14,499 bases of DNA, from assembly GCF_905207935.1 (NCBI RefSeq), contig NZ_CAJLNI010000042.1, forward strand, positions 1-14,499, in the 5' to 3' direction. Below are positions 13,778 to 14,499 of the stretch, in pieces. The stretch comes from an uncultured Haemophilus sp. Its GTDB lineage: Bacteria > Pseudomonadota > Gammaproteobacteria > Enterobacterales > Pasteurellaceae. A program made the translations under genes and the position numbers. Under the pieces are notes generated by a model. The model had not been told where the DNA came from. It made no database searches and saw only the letters and a list, made by a program, of their open reading frames with translations. Positions within the stretch are counted from its first letter, which is position 1, and every line of letters begins with the position of its first letter.

Positions 13778-14218
13778 CTAAAATAATTTTTGTTTTGCTT
13801 GGCTAATTTTAAAACCGTGTTTTTCTTTATTTGAACAAGTTAATGAATCGCCCGAAGCAGTACATTGCCAGCCTTTGCCTTTAATCGTTTCGTCGTCTTT
13901 TAAGATCTGAGAGTCTGGCACAGCGGGGGTATCACTTGCACAAACAAGTGAGGCTTTTCCGGTAGCGCCAACAGAAAATAGCTCGCCCCATTCGAATTCA
14001 CAATCTTTCGGACGCGGTAAAATCGGTTTTCCTTTGATTGTGGTAACACATTCAACTTTGGGGGTTAGACCAGGAATGTCGCCAGAGCAATAAATAGCAT
14101 CATTAGCAGTGCGGAAACTGATAAACGAGTCTGAGTTTGATGCTGTTTCTATTCGCGGGGTTAAGGCAAAGCTAGAAACAGAGAAAGTACATAAAGCGAA
14201 TAAAAATAATTTTTTCAT
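13778..14218 (-). CDS. Exported DUF6636-like protein
   Basis: A 146-residue exported protein when started at the ATG at 14218, which has AAGGA 7 bases upstream and gives a proper signal peptide MKKLFLFALCTFSVSSFA. A frame-open ATG at 14260 would put 14 unrelated residues before it and is rejected. The mature part has the DUF6636 pattern: the aromatic start FISF-x6-IYC (32-44), CEFEWGELFSVGATGKASLVC (73-93), GKGWQCTASGDSLTCSNKEKHGF (114-136) and a final QAKQKLF. Six cysteines (44, 57, 73, 93, 119, 128) suggest three disulfides. No function is known for the family. Its signal peptide is strikingly like that of the DUF4189 protein at 12181-12615. Confidence 0.78.
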   Translation of the reverse strand: MKKLFLFALCTFSVSSFALTPRIETASNSDSFISFRTANDAIYCSGDIPGLTPKVECVTTIKGKPILPRPKDCEFEWGELFSVGATGKASLVCASDTPAVPDSQILKDDETIKGKGWQCTASGDSLTCSNKEKHGFKISQAKQKLF

Positions 14219-14315
14219 GTTGAATTCCTTGTTGAATGGCAGAATTGGTAAAATTCCCACAAAATTTAACCGCTTGCAAACCCTTTTGAATTGCTAAGTT
14301 ATGAGTTTACTTGTT

Positions 14316-14499
14316 TTATTTCTTACAATAAAGGTAGGATAACAAACTTAACAATAATGGGCATAAAAAATAAATATAAACCGATGAGGTTTGGAATATG
14401 CCATCATAATCGGTGCTTTGTAGCGCATTCAAAGCAAATAAATATTTCCCGAATACCCCAGCTTCCGCCATCCATAGTAACATTGCAAAGCGACGATAA
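14316..14499 (-). CDS. Membrane protein, C-terminal fragment (partial at right edge)
   Basis: A reading frame enters from beyond the right edge on the - strand and stays open for 60 codons to a TAA at 14316. It encodes a hydrophobic end: YRRFAMLLWMAEAGVFGKYLF, then a polar loop LQSTDYDGIFQTSS, then a second membrane segment of about 20 residues (YIYFLCPLLLSLLSYLYC) and a final KK. At least two transmembrane helices are implied. I do not recognise the family. The gene lies 97 bases before the DUF6636 start on the same strand and may head the exported-protein cluster. Strand and frame are supported by the regular hydrophobic pattern; the opposite strand has no long frame here. Confidence 0.6.
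   Translation of the reverse strand, partial: YRRFAMLLWMAEAGVFGKYLFALNALQSTDYDGIFQTSSVYIYFLCPLLLSLLSYLYCKK

Noticed and set aside
14219..14260. Longer start of the DUF6636-like gene at 14260
   Set aside because: The extra residues would bury the signal peptide; the ATG at 14218 has a good Shine-Dalgarno sequence.
1..14499. Simple-sequence phase-variation repeats, CRISPR arrays, insertion sequences, tRNA or rRNA genes
   Set aside because: Looked for on reading through; no tandem tetranucleotide tracts, spaced repeats, transposase frames or RNA gene signatures were seen.

Overview
The window looks like a chromosomal segment of a Pasteurellaceae bacterium, most likely Haemophilus or a close relative. 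The main evidence is 11 exact copies of the 9-base DNA uptake signal AAGTGCGGT (counting both strands) in 14.5 kb, where well under one is expected by chance; this is the Haemophilus-type rather than the Actinobacillus-type signal. The DNA is AT-rich, and the block slyX / fkpA-yheO-tusDCB is the gammaproteobacterial arrangement known from E. coli. The species is an inference.

Layout. (1) 1-302: 3' end of a major facilitator superfamily transporter on the + strand, ending in an uptake-signal hairpin shared with a convergent gene. (2) 348-1880 (-): a 510-residue glycosyltransferase family 9-like protein with an unusual N-terminal extension. (3) 2088-3473 (+): an SLC13/DASS anion symporter with a CRP-like site upstream. 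(4) 3544-7439 (-): a complete ABC importer operon read as ATPase, permease, permease, periplasmic binding protein, with ATGA overlaps and a strong CRP-like site upstream; the substrate is unknown. (5) 7579-10374: slyX (-) divergent from fkpA, yheO and tusDCB (+), covering periplasmic proline isomerisation, a YheO-type DNA-binding protein and the sulfur relay for 2-thiouridine in tRNA. (6) 10369-11326 (-): a small four-helix membrane protein and a YbaK/YeaK-type aminoacyl-tRNA deacylase. (7) 11399-14499 (-): a run of exported proteins (unknown 253-residue protein, DUF4189, DUF4424, DUF6636) behind the C-terminal end of a membrane protein that runs off the right edge. None of these exported proteins has a function I can name, and all carry an even number of cysteines after the signal peptide.

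Regulation visible in the sequence: two CRP-like sites (1992-2007 and 7532-7547) sit in front of the two solute-uptake units, suggesting that both belong to the cAMP-CRP carbon-limitation response. Paired inverted uptake signals act as terminators after the MFS gene, the SLC13 gene and fkpA; a fourth pair lies inside tusB. The tus operon has no terminator of its own and its last gene overlaps a convergent gene; the next strong hairpin with a T-tract on that strand is about 1 kb away at 11339-11378.

The least ordinary part is region 7, a possible cell-envelope gene set. No mobile element, CRISPR array, tRNA, rRNA or simple-sequence phase-variation tract was seen. No gap between genes exceeds about 210 bases.
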